From NCBI RefSeq assembly GCF_026151205.1, contig NC_087082.1:19120494-19184493 (forward strand): a DNA stretch of 64,000 nucleotides. The letters are read 5' to 3'. This DNA is from Bolinopsis microptera. Lineage: Eukaryota > Ctenophora > Tentaculata > Lobata > Bolinopsidae. Numbering within the stretch: position 1 is the stretch's first letter; every line of letters starts with the position of its first letter. Below the pieces are notes generated by a model. It saw only the letters and a list, made by a program, of their open reading frames with translations. It searched no databases and was not told the DNA's origin. A program made the position numbers and the translations under genes. Positions 22,379 to 33,678 of the stretch are shown here, piece by piece.

Positions 22379-23697
22379 TTATGATACTACTAGAAAGCCC
22401 GTGGTAACAGGGATGAAGCTAGTAGTATACTCTGAAAGTTTTAATTGCATCAAAAAATATCCATACCAACCTAAGACACAGCCGATTTAAATGTTAAACA
22501 CTTTAAACACAACTTAATTACCATAAAACCAATAAAGCGATAAAAATGCTGTTCCAACAATCATTCATGCACGTGCGCGTTCAACGCTTTTACCATGGTT
22601 ACTTTGCAACTACATATTTCTCATATATTTGCACGTGGGCGGTACTACATACAAAAATAATCTTTTGAATTATAATATAGAAGTTACTGCAGAAACCTGG
22701 GTGGATAATGATGTGGTTGTGTGTGTAGGTATTAGCCCGGGGAGGCTGTGTGAGCTGTGCATACTCCACATGCTCTTCTTTTGGGCGCTCTGCAGATCAG
22801 GGAGAGTGGGTTAACGTTAATTAACACTGTAATTAACAGTAATTAATGGTAATTAACACTGTAATTAACAGTAATTAATGGTAATTAACAGTAATTAATG
22901 GTAATTAACACTGATCAGCGAACCTATCACCCTAGAGTCTTACCGGGAGTATACTCTGTCTTGGAACTGTATAGCTTTTCCTCGTCATCCTGAAAGGGAA
23001 CAAATATTGAGATTATCAAATAGACTACCTAAATAGCTGGGTAATAATAGAGTGTAACGAGGTTTGTATCCTGACTGGGGGCTTACCAGATATTTTAACC
23101 TTGGTAACGAGGTTTGTATCCTGACTGGGGGCTTACCAGATATTTTAACCTTGGTAACGAGGTTTGTATCCTGACTGGGGGCTTACCAGATATTTTAACC
23201 TTGGTAACGAGGTTTGTATCCTGACTGGGGGCTTACCAGATATTGTAACCTTGGTAACGAGGTTTGTATCCTGACTGGGGGCTTACCAGATATTTTAACC
23301 TTGGTAACGAGGTTTGTATCCTGACTGGGGGCTTACCAGATATTTTAACCTTGGTAACGAGGTTTGTATCCTGACTGGGGGCTTACCAGATATTGTAACC
23401 TTGGTAACGAGGTTTGTATCCTGACTGGGGGCTTACCAGATATTTTAACCTTGGTAACGAGGTTTGTATCCTGACTGGGGGCTTACCAGATATTTTAACC
23501 TTGGTAACGAGGTTTGTATCCTGACTGGGGGCTTACCAGATATTTTAACCTTGGTAACGAGGTTTGTATCCTGACTGGGGGCTTACCAGATATTTTAACC
23601 TTGGTAACGAGGTTTGTATCCTGACTGGGGGCTTACCAGATATTGTAACCGGACACTTTCAGTCGACAAAGCGCTCATAGCTAGTTGTAGTTCGTTT
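22379..23697 (-). CDS. 3' exons of a split gene; tyrosine-rich tail with ITIM-like motif
   Basis: Four minus-strand exons join in phase: 23637-23697, 22944-22989, 22697-22789 and 22379-22431 (stop TAA). Borders are TTTTCAG|A..CTG|GTAAGC, CTTTCAG|G..CCG|GTAAGA, CTGCAG|A..CAG|GTTTCT and CTTTCAG|A. A possible further upstream exon is 24042-24076 (donor GTAAGT, phase fits). The joined C-terminus is charged and tyrosine-rich: DDEEKLYSSKTEYTP, then EEHVEYAQLTQPP, ending FLVVS. VEYAQL fits the ITIM pattern [SIVL]xYxx[IVL], so this could be the cytoplasmic tail of a receptor. No transmembrane or extracellular exon was found, so the gene's identity is unknown. A second frame is also open through the last three exons but looks less protein-like. 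The first intron shown is almost wholly a 50-bp minisatellite. Confidence 0.5.
22815..22916. repeat. AT-rich GTAATTAACAGTAATTAATG repeats in intron
   Basis: About five short units of GGTAATTAACA and GTAATTAATG, lying between two exons of the minus-strand gene. Confidence 0.8.
23053..23650. repeat. 50-bp minisatellite, 12 copies, starting at a 5' splice site
   Basis: Nearly perfect 50-bp units (GGTAACGAGGTTTGTATCC, TGACTGGGGGCTTACCAG, then ATATTTTAACCTT). On the minus strand each unit contains ATATCTG|GTAAGC. This is the same string that ends exon 23637-23697 and begins its intron, so the exon tail is effectively the first unit. Confidence 0.95.
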
Positions 23698-24520
23698 CTG
23701 AAAAGCAACTTATATTATAGTGAACATCATGGAAATAATATATAACAAATCATAACTTTAATAGATATCTACCATTGTGCTATCAGGAAGTACAATTTGA
23801 GTCTAAAACCATCATACACTCAATGGATTTACGAAGTACGAACAAATCATTATCCCAGCTCTTTCTCATAGATCAGTGGTATATACTGGACTCCAAAATA
23901 TGCGCTACTAACTTGCTCAAATAGGTTCAACAATGAGCTCTACTCCTCACTAACCTTCCTCCTTTAGACCTTAGTGTTCATTGCATTGCTATTGAGACTT
24001 TCCTCAGACTTTAAATCATCTCGTTCTCCACTATGACTTACGGATTAAGAGACGGAAAGCTGTCCTTCTCTCCGACCTAATCAGGAATTGTCTCCATCCA
24101 CTCAATCTTCTAGATATAGCCCCGGCTTAACTCAACCTTTCGATTGTTCATTACGGATTTCTTGAACTTTCTGTAACCCTAGAACAGACCACTCTTCTCC
24201 ATAGTTACATAATCGTATTTAATATAACTATGTATATGAATATGAGGCTCAGCTCCGCGTCTCCCGATAGAACATTGGCCTGGTTATTTATTGATTTGAT
24301 CTGACATTTTCAAGTAGTGTAACTATGGTAACTAGTAGTGTAACTATGGTAACTAGTGGTAGCACAATCCCTCTTGTTTCTACACTCTACAGTTGCAAGT
24401 TGCGGAATCTTGTTCGGTGGAGTCACCTTGGTGTTGTTTAACTTAGGGGGTGCAAACCTCACACTAACCACCTTTGAATACTTTACTGTAAATACGACAA
24501 CAACATAAGATACCTTATCG
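23698..24520. other. Mostly unassigned; short GTAACTATGGTAACTAGTAG repeat
   Basis: Apart from the tentative exon 24042-24076 (minus) I see no gene. At 24314-24362 AGTAGTGTAACTATGGTAAC is repeated. The same motif recurs inverted in an intron at 44385-44520. Confidence 0.4.
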
Positions 24521-26662
24521 GACCTTATTTGGACGGACATTAAATGAACGGACATAATTATGAACGGACATTAATATGAACGCTAGAAGGCATTCAAAAC
24601 CATCAAAATTCCGAATCTTTTTCATTTTTTGACGTTTTTTTATTTCAGCAAATGATTTTTAAATCCATTTTTATACAGTAAGTAAGAAAAGCAATCGTTA
24701 AGCAGTAAAATTTTTAAAATATGTGTACATGATCAGTGTCTAATATCACATATCACCTTCATCAAATGGGCTTTTTTTTCATTACCTCCCCTGAGTAATA
24801 TGAACTATAACAACGTCGGACAATGTCCTTGGCAACACGATTTACCGTATTATCTAGAGGCTGGAACAAGTTTGTCATGTTGGCGGGGACTAGCTCATGA
24901 ACTATGTTGTTGAGTGCCATAATTTCGGTGACTTTTCCGCCAAGTGACCCTTGAAAACATCATATACTAGTAGTTATATTTTTTTAGAGAATATTTTATG
25001 TGTACAGTGTAAAGATAGTTCAAAAATGTCTCTATTGCCAAATTGCTTCCAGGCGTTTTGCACGAGCAAAATGTTCAAAAATGTTTGCCTTCGGCAAACT
25101 TTAACTGTACGGTACTATACTACTATAGTATTGAAATTTATAAAACCTTTGAAATTCTAACTGTGGCGCACAGAAAATCATTCCTACACCCCTGAATTAT
25201 CTGCTATTACATGTGAACATTGCGAGGTATCTAGGGGTGGGACAGGAGGAATTATTTTAGTTTTACGGGAAATTGAATAAAAATTGAATCAAGTAATCAA
25301 GCTTTCTTGGAAACGCGTAGCTCCAGTATAGACATGGGTTTAAGTATAAGTATAACTTACAAGTCATTATCAGGGTACCAACTACCACATCACGATTGAG
25401 AAATTTAATTATATCTCCCCACGAATTTTACCTGGGGACCTCGAGGCTTCTCTGTTCATAAACAGATTGAATATATATTGGAATAACAATTGATAGGCCG
25501 AGCGCCGCCCAGTAACAAGAATTTTGATAGTATTAGTTTGTTTATAATTATATGCTCTCTCGTACCACAATTAGAAAGTCTATTATTTTACTCTTAGTTC
25601 CTAAAAATTATTTCATGTTCAATTCCATTGGAAATAGTTTTCAACCAAAACCCAAAATTGGGTAATAATATAAAGTGCATGGAACGTAGCAAAAGTTTCC
25701 TTTTTCCAAATAAAAGGAAATGATATCAATTTAAATTACCGTTTCTGTACTAATAACTAAACGCGAAATGTTGCCGAGAATGAAATCGGCCGTGAATGAA
25801 TCAGAATAAGAAAAGTGAACGACCAATATAAACTGAAGTGTTTTTTCACATTATCTGGCATCCTGAGGATAGAAATAGCCGCAGAGATATACTGTATGTT
25901 TATCTTAGAAACATAGTATGTCCGCAGGCTGGGTTATCGTCAAGGGAAGCATTACCTTACCGTATATGTTTACTTAACGGCTAGGAAAGATTCTTAGACT
26001 CCTCTACTGGGTTAACTTCCGGTTACCTGATTAAGATTTGTATATGAAGTCTTGACCCCCATACCATTGTCGTGACCCCCATACCATCATGTCGTGACCC
26101 CCATACCATTGTCGGTCCACTTGGTGTCGGGGTGCAAACGTGAGGTAAAGTAAGATCATTTCCAGAAATTCCAGAAATCCTCCATAAATTGCAGAATGTT
26201 TAAGGGCTGTAATTCCACACCAATTATACAGTCTTAAAATATTTCTTGTTTCATTGAATCATTCAGTCGGCTAAGCTAATTAATCATTCGATCCCACCGC
26301 CAGCTCGTTTCCGGACTTGTGTCTTATTTTCAATTTTCAATTTTCTTCGTCCATCAAGTTTTCCTGAACGTCACTTATTTTTGACTTTTTCCGCCAAGTG
26401 ACCCTTGAAAACATGATATACTAGTAGAGTTTTCTGTGCCTCCGGCAGACCAAGGAGAACCTTTCCGTCGTTAGCTTATGGCACAATAAAGTTCTAATAG
26501 TTTTCATATTCTGGACAAAAAGTTCGAAGTGGAAAAATGTTTGAAAAAAATTCAACGGACTTTAACTTGGACGGACCTTAAATTAAGGGACTTTATTTTA
26601 ACAGACATTAAGACGAAGGTTAGGGCCTCCAGCGCTCAATTAATGTCCGTCCAAATAAGGTC
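24521..26662. mobile_element. Possible 2.1-kb TIR element
   Basis: A 23-bp sequence containing CCTTATTTGGACGGACAT (24521-24543) is found perfectly inverted at 26640-26662. GACGGAC-type motifs are repeated inside both ends. TTTCCGCCAAGTGACCC with its following TTGAAAACA also occurs twice in direct orientation (24938 and 26389). No transposase is visible and no target duplication is clear. It may be two related small elements and not one. Confidence 0.35.
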
Positions 26663-27360
26663 AATTAATGTGACGTCAAATATGGGCATTCCTGTCTCCA
26701 CGCTCCTCAGTGAGTGTTGCTTGCTATGCAAACACAGTGTTTGTGTGTACAGTTTTCGGTTGTTTACTTTAGGGTTTACTTAAATTGCACCGTGTCGGAC
26801 ATGTTGAATAGTTAAGTGTCTTAATTTGATAATATCACACGTCCTTAACCTTCTGTTATGAGAAGTCGTTGTTTGTATTTATACTTTTCGTTTCATATTT
26901 TTTGCGTGACCTCTAGAATCTTGGTCGCCGTTTTCGTAATTTTAATTGAAAGCTTGAACTAACTGATATCCTGAAAAGCTATACTTAAAGTCGATATATA
27001 TAACGGTCACTAGACGTCTAGTTACCACTTACTGGCTACTAGGCGGTCGCTAGCCGGCTAGTGACAGGCCTACATTAATGTGCCCATTCCGGTTATTTTG
27101 AGTGGTCGATTTAAGGGCTTCTTTGGATTTGAATGGTAACAAGGATTTCTCAACGGAATATAGTAGTTAGGACCACTACAAACATAATTAGACTTGTCGG
27201 CAATTATGTATGTCACGGCAACAGCCACTTTTTGCTACTTTTGCCACTTTTTACCACCTTTCTTGTTTGTCAAATATCTTTGATTGTGAACATTGTAGAA
27301 GGTTGAAAATTAATCGAGGGTGTTTATCTTATCGAGTAGAAATTCTTTTGTACAGAAACT
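26663..27360. other. Spacer
   Basis: No gene recognised. A CTAG-rich run (GGTCACTAGACGTCTAGTTA, GGTCGCTAGCCGGCTAGTGA) at about 27005-27065 looks like diverged short repeats. Confidence 0.4.
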
Positions 27361-27363
27361 TTT

Positions 27364-27364
27364 A

Positions 27365-27402
<38 letters not shown>

Positions 27403-27710
27403 CGGCGGGGGGTAATCGTCGTTTGAATGTGGGACAATTTTGAAAAACTTTTTTAGAGATTTTACCGGCATACCCTCTAGAATCACCTAATTTGTTCAAT
27501 TTTAGGGAGGGGGTCGCCAACAGGGGGGCGCTTTTTCGGGGGGGGGGGGGGGGGGGGGGGGTAAACAGGCTGGTAATTAGATTACCAGGGGGGGGGGGGG
27601 GGCAATCGTCGTTTGAATGTGGGACAATTTTGAAAAACTTTTTTAGAGATTTTACCGGCATACCCTCTAGAATCACCTAATTTGTTCAATTTTAGGGAAG
27701 GGGTCGCAGA
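27364..27710. repeat. Direct duplication of ~105 bp separated by long G runs
   Basis: G runs at 27365-27415 (37 Gs, then GCGGCGGGGGG), 27538-27561 and 27588-27602 alternate with a sequence starting AATCGTCGTTTGAATGTGGG that occurs at 27415-27525 and again at 27604-27705. The poly-Gly/poly-Pro frames are artefacts of the G runs. Confidence 0.85.
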
Positions 27711-28315
27711 CCAATTAGATTGTCTGCTATTTCATATTTCGTTTCTGGTTCCCTAGATAACTGCTAGCTCTTCTCGTGATTGGTGAGTGGTGACGTGTCT
27801 TTAGCTACTATACCAGTACCGATGAAGACAAATTTTACTCCTTGATTGATCTTCTCGCTTGTTTTTGTTTGTTTGTTTGTTTGGGGACCGGTTTTTGGTA
27901 CACCGGCCAATGTTTACAAAATCATATGATACATAACAATATAATTTTATTTAAATATAAGTGAAAATTAGAGTTAAAAATTATGATGTAACCTTTATCG
28001 TTTATTCTTTAAACCAAAAACTTTAAAACTAAAACTTGCATATCATGAACAATAATTTGATTTGATACGACAGATGATCACACGCACTGTTTTATAAGCT
28101 ACTTGTGTTGGTGATTAACGATTAGTGGGCAGCGCAGAGTCGATAGTATAGTGCTCTGTATAGTGCTTTGTTTGAACCGTAGTTAAAATAAATAAAAGTA
28201 AATGAGCCCATGTTATATGGTTGATAGTGACTAGTGTGCTAATCGTGTAGTTTTACTTATTCCTAAGGTATTCGCGGTAGGTTGTGTGTCTGATTGTATG
28301 GTACAGCACCAGTTT
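27711..28315. other. Spacer with GTTT microsatellite
   Basis: A short GTTT run at 27858-27882. No gene recognised. Confidence 0.4.
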
Positions 28316-28317
28316 GT

Positions 28318-28522
28318 CGGGCACGTGGTAACCGAGTGACGCAGTCACGTGGTAACGGAGTGACGCAGTTACGTGGTAACGGAGTGACGCAGTCACGTGG
28401 TAACGGAGTGACGCAGTCACGTGGTAACGGAGTGACGCAGTCACGTGGTAACCGAGTGACGCAGTCACGTGGTAACGGAGTGACGCAGTCACGTGGTAAC
28501 GGAGTGACGCAGTCACGTGGTA
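28318..28522. repeat. 24-bp minisatellite, about 8 copies
   Basis: The unit is GCAGTCACGTGGTAAC plus GGAGTGAC. It carries a CACGTG E-box and a GGTAAC core. Since 24 is a multiple of 3, it gives periodic open frames on both strands, which I do not take as genes. Confidence 0.95.
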
Positions 28523-29134
28523 CAGTCGCTTAGATGACGTGACCTATACTAGCCAGCGAGAAGGGATGGATTTCATGCTCAAGCAAAATTAGATTCACAA
28601 TTCACATCCTAATAGTTTGAGAGAACAGCAAGGGTTGAGTCTTTGTGTCGGAAGTAGATACAGTAATATAATAATTTTCCCGTATGTATCATATCTTTAT
28701 TATATTAATATACACGTGTTGAGAAATTCCAAAACTTCCTTAAATGGACCATTCAACTCATCCAATGCTGGGATTAGGACAGCCTATTCGTTTCCTTTAT
28801 CTGTGAATTTCGTTCCCTTTATCTGTACAATTATTTAATATTTTCTGATTTTCTCAACTGCCCTCAATTCTACCTTTTGTTTGCATCCTGTTTAGTAGTG
28901 TTGATGAAAGTATTATCTCTTTATACAATCACTAATGGTTTTTATTTCGTTTGCTATCTTTCACCTTAATGTTTTGAATACAAATATTCCCAACATTTTT
29001 TATTGTACACTACCATATTTTTAATAACACATCAACAATTCATTATACCTCAATAGGAACACAGACCTATCTGGGCTGATAAGTGACAAGACCTTCACTT
29101 GGTAAACCCTCAGAGTTCCTAATAAAGTAATAAT
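28523..29134. promoter_or_regulatory. Upstream region of the sulfotransferase gene
   Basis: About 600 bp of AT-rich sequence without a convincing exon. I could not identify a TATA box or transcription start. Confidence 0.3.
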
Positions 29135-30397
29135 ATGCCGCGAAATTTATCTGCCAACTGTCGGCGAATAATCATCGCCGTTTCCACCATAGCGACTTTC
29201 CTCGTCTTCGTGCCCATCCCCGAGTTCAACTCCAACTCCAAACTAGAGGCCACTCCAGAGATCATCCCCGAGTTTAACTCAAACTCTAAACTAGAGGTCA
29301 CTCCAACTACTACTACTACTACTACTAAGGTGACTCCAGAGATCAGTTACTCCCGGAACTCTGCTAACTACACCAAGTATGTAGACCGGTCTAATTACAT
29401 CAAGAACCTCTGCTCCACCAACCACCCCGTCAATCACGTGACAAGCCCACAAGATATCATCAACATGAGTCCCGAACTAGATGTGTTCTGGTGTCCGCTC
29501 TTCAAAGTGGGCAGCAGTCAGTGGGTCAAACTATTCTGTGGAGTTGCAGACTTGTCACAACCAGAACATATCAACCCCGGAGTGCATGAGCCGTTGTTAC
29601 ACGAACAGCTACCTTGTAACATACATGTTCTGAGGGCCCACAACGGGCACTGCAAGGAGCAGGCTTGTGTGGGCTCACAAACTTCCTTCATGGTGGTCAG
29701 GGACCCAGTGGCTAGGTTCCTCAGCGCTTTCCGTAGCAAGTGGGAACTGGCAAATGAGAACACTGGGTTTTATTGGAATGAGAGGGGTGGTCGTCAAGCA
29801 GTCTCCGCATTCCGACACGTTAATACCTTACTTTATAACAAGAACCCTCACGAACTGATGCAGGAAGCTAATACTGTTATCAAGAATAACCGACATAACC
29901 TTCATATGATAGTGGAGAACACGCGCCGTAACAAGAGTTACATCCTCACCCCAGAGGAACACTACCTGATCCACAACCAGAGTAACCCTTATCTTAACCC
30001 ACCGGGACCTACCCTGCGGGAGCTGGTTAAATGGGTGCTATCAGGAGGGAGAGATAACCACATCACACCCTTCTATAAATACTGTGCACCTTGTACTCTC
30101 GACTACGTTATACTTAAACTGGACAAGTTTCCCGATGAAGCGTTTGATTTGTTGGATATGATCGGGCATCCAGCCCTGAAGCCGGAGATGATGGTTCAGT
30201 CTGAGACACGGCAGGTGCCTTGGAAGACTGAGGAATGTATGATAAGATACTACAGAACACTTCCTGTTGAGGATTTTAAGAAGATGTATGAGACTATGTG
30301 GAGAGTTGACTGTGAGTTGTATCAGTATCCTTGTCAGGAGTTCTATGATAAAGTTATTGAGATGGGACCAAGTGATGAAGATTTTGTGCTTTGTTGA
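29135..30397 (+). CDS. Carbohydrate sulfotransferase (sulfotransferase family 2, CHST/HNK-1 ST-like)
   Basis: A single uninterrupted 420-codon frame. Golgi enzymes of this family transfer sulfate from PAPS to a glycan hydroxyl. Residues 11-27 (IIIAVSTIATFLVFVPI) form a type II signal anchor after a basic start, followed by a stem with a tandem PEFNSNSKLE duplication and a threonine run. The 5'-phosphosulfate loop is CPLFKVGSSQW (about 120-130), and the 3'-phosphate loop VVRDPVARFLSAFRSK lies at about 187-202, with the expected Arg and Ser. The C-terminus contains the usual aromatic/Cys-rich block (YETMWRVDCELYQYP). The length fits the family. The gene has no introns, unlike its neighbours, so it may be a retrocopy or an expanded intronless subfamily. 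Its last 73 bp, stop included, are duplicated just downstream at 30487-30559. The exact acceptor glycan cannot be told. Confidence 0.92.
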   Translation: MPRNLSANCRRIIIAVSTIATFLVFVPIPEFNSNSKLEATPEIIPEFNSNSKLEVTPTTTTTTTKVTPEISYSRNSANYTKYVDRSNYIKNLCSTNHPVNHVTSPQDIINMSPELDVFWCPLFKVGSSQWVKLFCGVADLSQPEHINPGVHEPLLHEQLPCNIHVLRAHNGHCKEQACVGSQTSFMVVRDPVARFLSAFRSKWELANENTGFYWNERGGRQAVSAFRHVNTLLYNKNPHELMQEANTVIKNNRHNLHMIVENTRRNKSYILTPEEHYLIHNQSNPYLNPPGPTLRELVKWVLSGGRDNHITPFYKYCAPCTLDYVILKLDKFPDEAFDLLDMIGHPALKPEMMVQSETRQVPWKTEECMIRYYRTLPVEDFKKMYETMWRVDCELYQYPCQEFYDKVIEMGPSDEDFVLC

Positions 30398-30563
30398 GAC
30401 TATGGTAACTATGGTAACTATGGTAACTATGGTAACTATGGTAACTATGGTAACTATGGTAACTATGGTAACTATGGTAACTATGGTATCCTTGTCAGGA
30501 GTTCTATGATAAAGTTATTGAGATGGGACCAAGTGATGAAGATTTTGTGCTTTGTTGAGACTT
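30398..30563 (+). repeat. TATGGTAAC array plus duplicated tail of the sulfotransferase CDS
   Basis: After the stop codon come about ten 9-bp TATGGTAAC units (30401-30487), then a near-exact second copy of the last 73 coding bases, stop included (30487-30559). The array sits between two copies of the CDS tail. Confidence 0.9.
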
Positions 30564-30753
30564 TGCTATACATTATTTCCTGATGCTATTTCTTGTTATT
30601 TTTAAGCTTCAGAAAACGTCCAAAATGCAGAAAATTGTCTTATCTGTTCGAAGCATGAACTGAAAGAAGCCCGTACATTCAACTACACGAATAATTCCTC
30701 TTTCCTCAGAATCACTCAAATTAAGGCTACCCAAATCGCACTCCCACGTGTCT

Positions 30754-30791
<38 letters not shown>

Positions 30792-31320
30792 CGTTATTAA
30801 AACTTGACTAGACGAGCCACATGAGTGTGATCAGTAAGTGGTAGACTCTATTATCACACGTTTAGCAAGTAAACACACAAGAGTAGGCCTACTCTTGTGT
30901 GTGTACTTGTTAACTGTTGAATTTGCTTGTCAATACCTACTGGTTGTAACTTGTAAGTGGTGACTAAGTTATAATCTTACTGTGACACATCTACAAATAT
31001 TGGTGATATTAGAATTCCCTTAACGAAAAGTTTTCAAATTTTTTATATGAAAAGCATTTTTCGCCACGTTTCATGCAATTTGATCACTTTTGGCGGAAAA
31101 AAATCTTCGAAATTTTTCTAGAAACTGTATTTCTCCGTGTTTCAAGCTATTCTGATCATTTTGAGCCAATAACAATTAATCAAATTTTTGGTAATTAACT
31201 CCAATTAACTGATTGTCTGACGTACAATTTTCTGTACAAAGTTAATTTGGAAAAGTTGGCTAGCCTTAAAGGGCACCTAATGGGACTCAAAAACGTCAAA
31301 ATTCCTGTGTAAGCTTCTTT
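30564..31320. other. Spacer with (GA)n
   Basis: A GA microsatellite at 30758-30786. No gene recognised. Confidence 0.4.
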
Positions 31321-31323
31321 TGT

Positions 31324-31440
31324 CGGTATGGTAACTATGGTAACTATGGTAACTATGGTAACTATGGTAACTATGGTAACTATGGTAACTATGGTAACTA
31401 TGGTAACTATGGTAACTATGGTAACTATGGTAACTATGGT
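31324..31440. repeat. TATGGTAAC array 2
   Basis: About 13 perfect 9-bp units, same orientation as the array after the sulfotransferase. Confidence 0.95.
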
Positions 31441-31726
31441 GCTATCTAGCTGTATTATACCGTGATATTGTAACGCGGCTAATGAGACTAATGAGACTAA
31501 TGAGACTGGCTTGTTAGCACTGTATAGGCTTATTTCAATAAATAGTTTCTGCTTGGTTTCCCAAAGAGAGTGCTCGACTGCAGCTAAGATCACAGTTCAA
31601 TAATGAATTCTGCTCTCTCAATTACAGTTTATGGCATGCTACCTTTAGCTTCTTCTTTGAGAGAACTATAAAAATGTTCGTATCTTACATATTCTAACAC
31701 GTCTATAATCCCACGGTTAGCAATAT

Positions 31727-31921
31727 ATGGTAACTATGGTAACTATGGTAACTATGGTAACTATGGTAACTATGGTAACTATGGTAACTATGGTAACTAT
31801 GGTAACTATGGTAACTATGGAGGAGTTTGGTAACTATGGTAACTATGGTAACTATGATAATTATGGTAACTAAGGTAACTATGGTAACTATGGTAACTAT
31901 GGTAACTATGGTAACTATATG
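31727..31921. repeat. TATGGTAAC array 3
   Basis: About 20 units with one AGGAGTTT interruption near 31821 and a few variants (TATGATAAT, TAAGGTAAC). Confidence 0.95.
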
Positions 31922-32039
31922 GCGGAAACAGAAGAAGTCAGTCCAACATCCAGGGGATCATTCCTGTTCACTTCGCTCGAGAGTCAATACTAATATATGC
32001 CAACTTGAAAATATATGCCAACCATCAGATAAACTGTGA

Positions 32040-32380
32040 TCCTGTTGATGTTCAGTTTGTAGCTGATGAAATATTACAATGATGAACTATTACAAGAATG
32101 AACTTTTACACAAGAACGAGTTGAAGATAACGCGATAGTACGAGTTTGCACGCTGCAATGATGTTGAAGTGGGATGGGAATGAAGTAAAGGTTGTAGCAG
32201 ATGAAATATTAAACACCAGAATAAGTTTAATACATACTGTAATGATGTCGAAGTGGGAAGGAAATGAAGTAAAGGTTGTAGCAGATGAACTTTAACGATA
32301 AACATAAAGTGAAACGTACAATAAATAACGAACATTCCGAGGAAACGTAAAACAAAACGGTTTCCTCGGGGGGGGAACGT

Positions 32381-32440
<60 letters not shown>

Positions 32441-32775
32441 TTTACCCGATAACGTTGGGTTAGGATAATAAGACTGGTGACTAGGTTGCAGCAGATGAAC
32501 TAAAACCACAATAAACACTTAATTACTCTCGTCTGAATTTTCAACGGTGTATTATGTCGAAATCCATCCATGGATTAAGAAGATGGCGAAGATGGAGACT
32601 GGTGCGTGCATATAGACTTATTATTCTAGTGCCAGCTTGTAGCAGATGAAGTAGAATGGAGACATCAATCAACTTGATAAATAATGCTCATTGGTGATTG
32701 TCCCGTCATTGTTGTGTTAGGACATCTGAAGGGGCTAATGATGTTCAGTTTGTAGCAGATGAAATTATGTGATAT
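32040..32775. repeat. Dispersed TTGTAGCAGATGAA repeat family with poly-C tract
   Basis: TTGTAGCAGATGAA or a close variant occurs at about 32058, 32195, 32276, 32487, 32637 and 32748. It is preceded in several copies by GATGTTGAAGTGGGA or GATGTTCAG and followed by AAACACAATAAAC-like sequence, giving a diverged unit of about 80-110 bp. Stops occur in every frame, so it is not coding as it stands. A C run of about 57 bases (32384-32440) interrupts it. Confidence 0.6.
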
Positions 32776-33060
32776 TCAAGATATTCTGTACACTGGAAAA
32801 AAACTTATGTCAGGAAAATAGCAATAATATTATTTGTCAGGTGAATGGTAGAACAGAGAACAATTTAATATGTGAATATCAATATTTAAGAAATATTATT
32901 GATTCGGTTTACACGTCACTTGCTTGCTCTTCTTAATTATATATTGTTTACTAGATTATATTCAACTAATGACTTGCTAGATGAAATGAAGTAGAATATT
33001 TTGGTTATTCATCTAAACATCTGAATTTAAAGTAGATCTTGCGTCAAAAGTCAAGTGTAA

Positions 33061-33678
33061 TTATGGTAACTATGGTAACTATGGTAACAAGTGTAATTAT
33101 GTTCCAACGGTAACATTTTACTATACACTATACGTGATCTTAAATGGCAATTTATTGCGTGTGTGCATTGTTCTAATTGTAATTAAATAATTGCATAATA
33201 GTAGTAATTAACTAATTACTACTCTAGTAATTATTATTATTGCATGTGTGCATTATTCTAATTGCAATTAAATAATTGTATAATAATAGTAATTAACTTA
33301 TTGCATAATAATAGTAATTAACTAATTACTCTAGACGGCACACTCTGACTAATAAAACAATGAGGTACTCGTAGTTTCCAGTTTCACTTGTCCGCAGTCT
33401 TGATCAAGACAAATTAACATGGAATGAGTCACCATGAGACCACCGCTCATCAGCAGAAACCCAATTAAAGTGACAAGGAATTTGGTCATGTGACTTGAAA
33501 ATGGCGAAATTTTGGGGGAAAAAAAACCTCGTTCGTATATTATAGATAACGCAGCGATAATATTAGTTATGCTATTCTTTAAAAACGTTCGGAAATATAA
33601 ACATTTTACAGGACAGTTTACTGACCTCAGGGTGTAGTGCTCAGTAGTTTATCTACCATTTCACGGTGTCTCCACACA

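Noticed and set aside
22390-22989. Alternative reading frame through the last three exons of the minus-strand gene
   Set aside because: It is open and phase-compatible using the weaker donor G|GTTACA, but gives a Ser/Thr/Pro-rich peptide without the charged, tyrosine-rich character of the preferred frame, and ignores the strong GTAAGC donor. It cannot be excluded without transcripts.
23053-23650. CRISPR array
   Set aside because: The 50-bp units are head-to-tail with no unique spacers, and the context is eukaryotic; the same applies to the 24-, 25-, 29- and 39-bp arrays.
28253-28533. Two opposite-strand repeat-peptide frames
   Set aside because: The 24-bp unit is a multiple of three and stop-free on both strands; no start context or flanking conservation.
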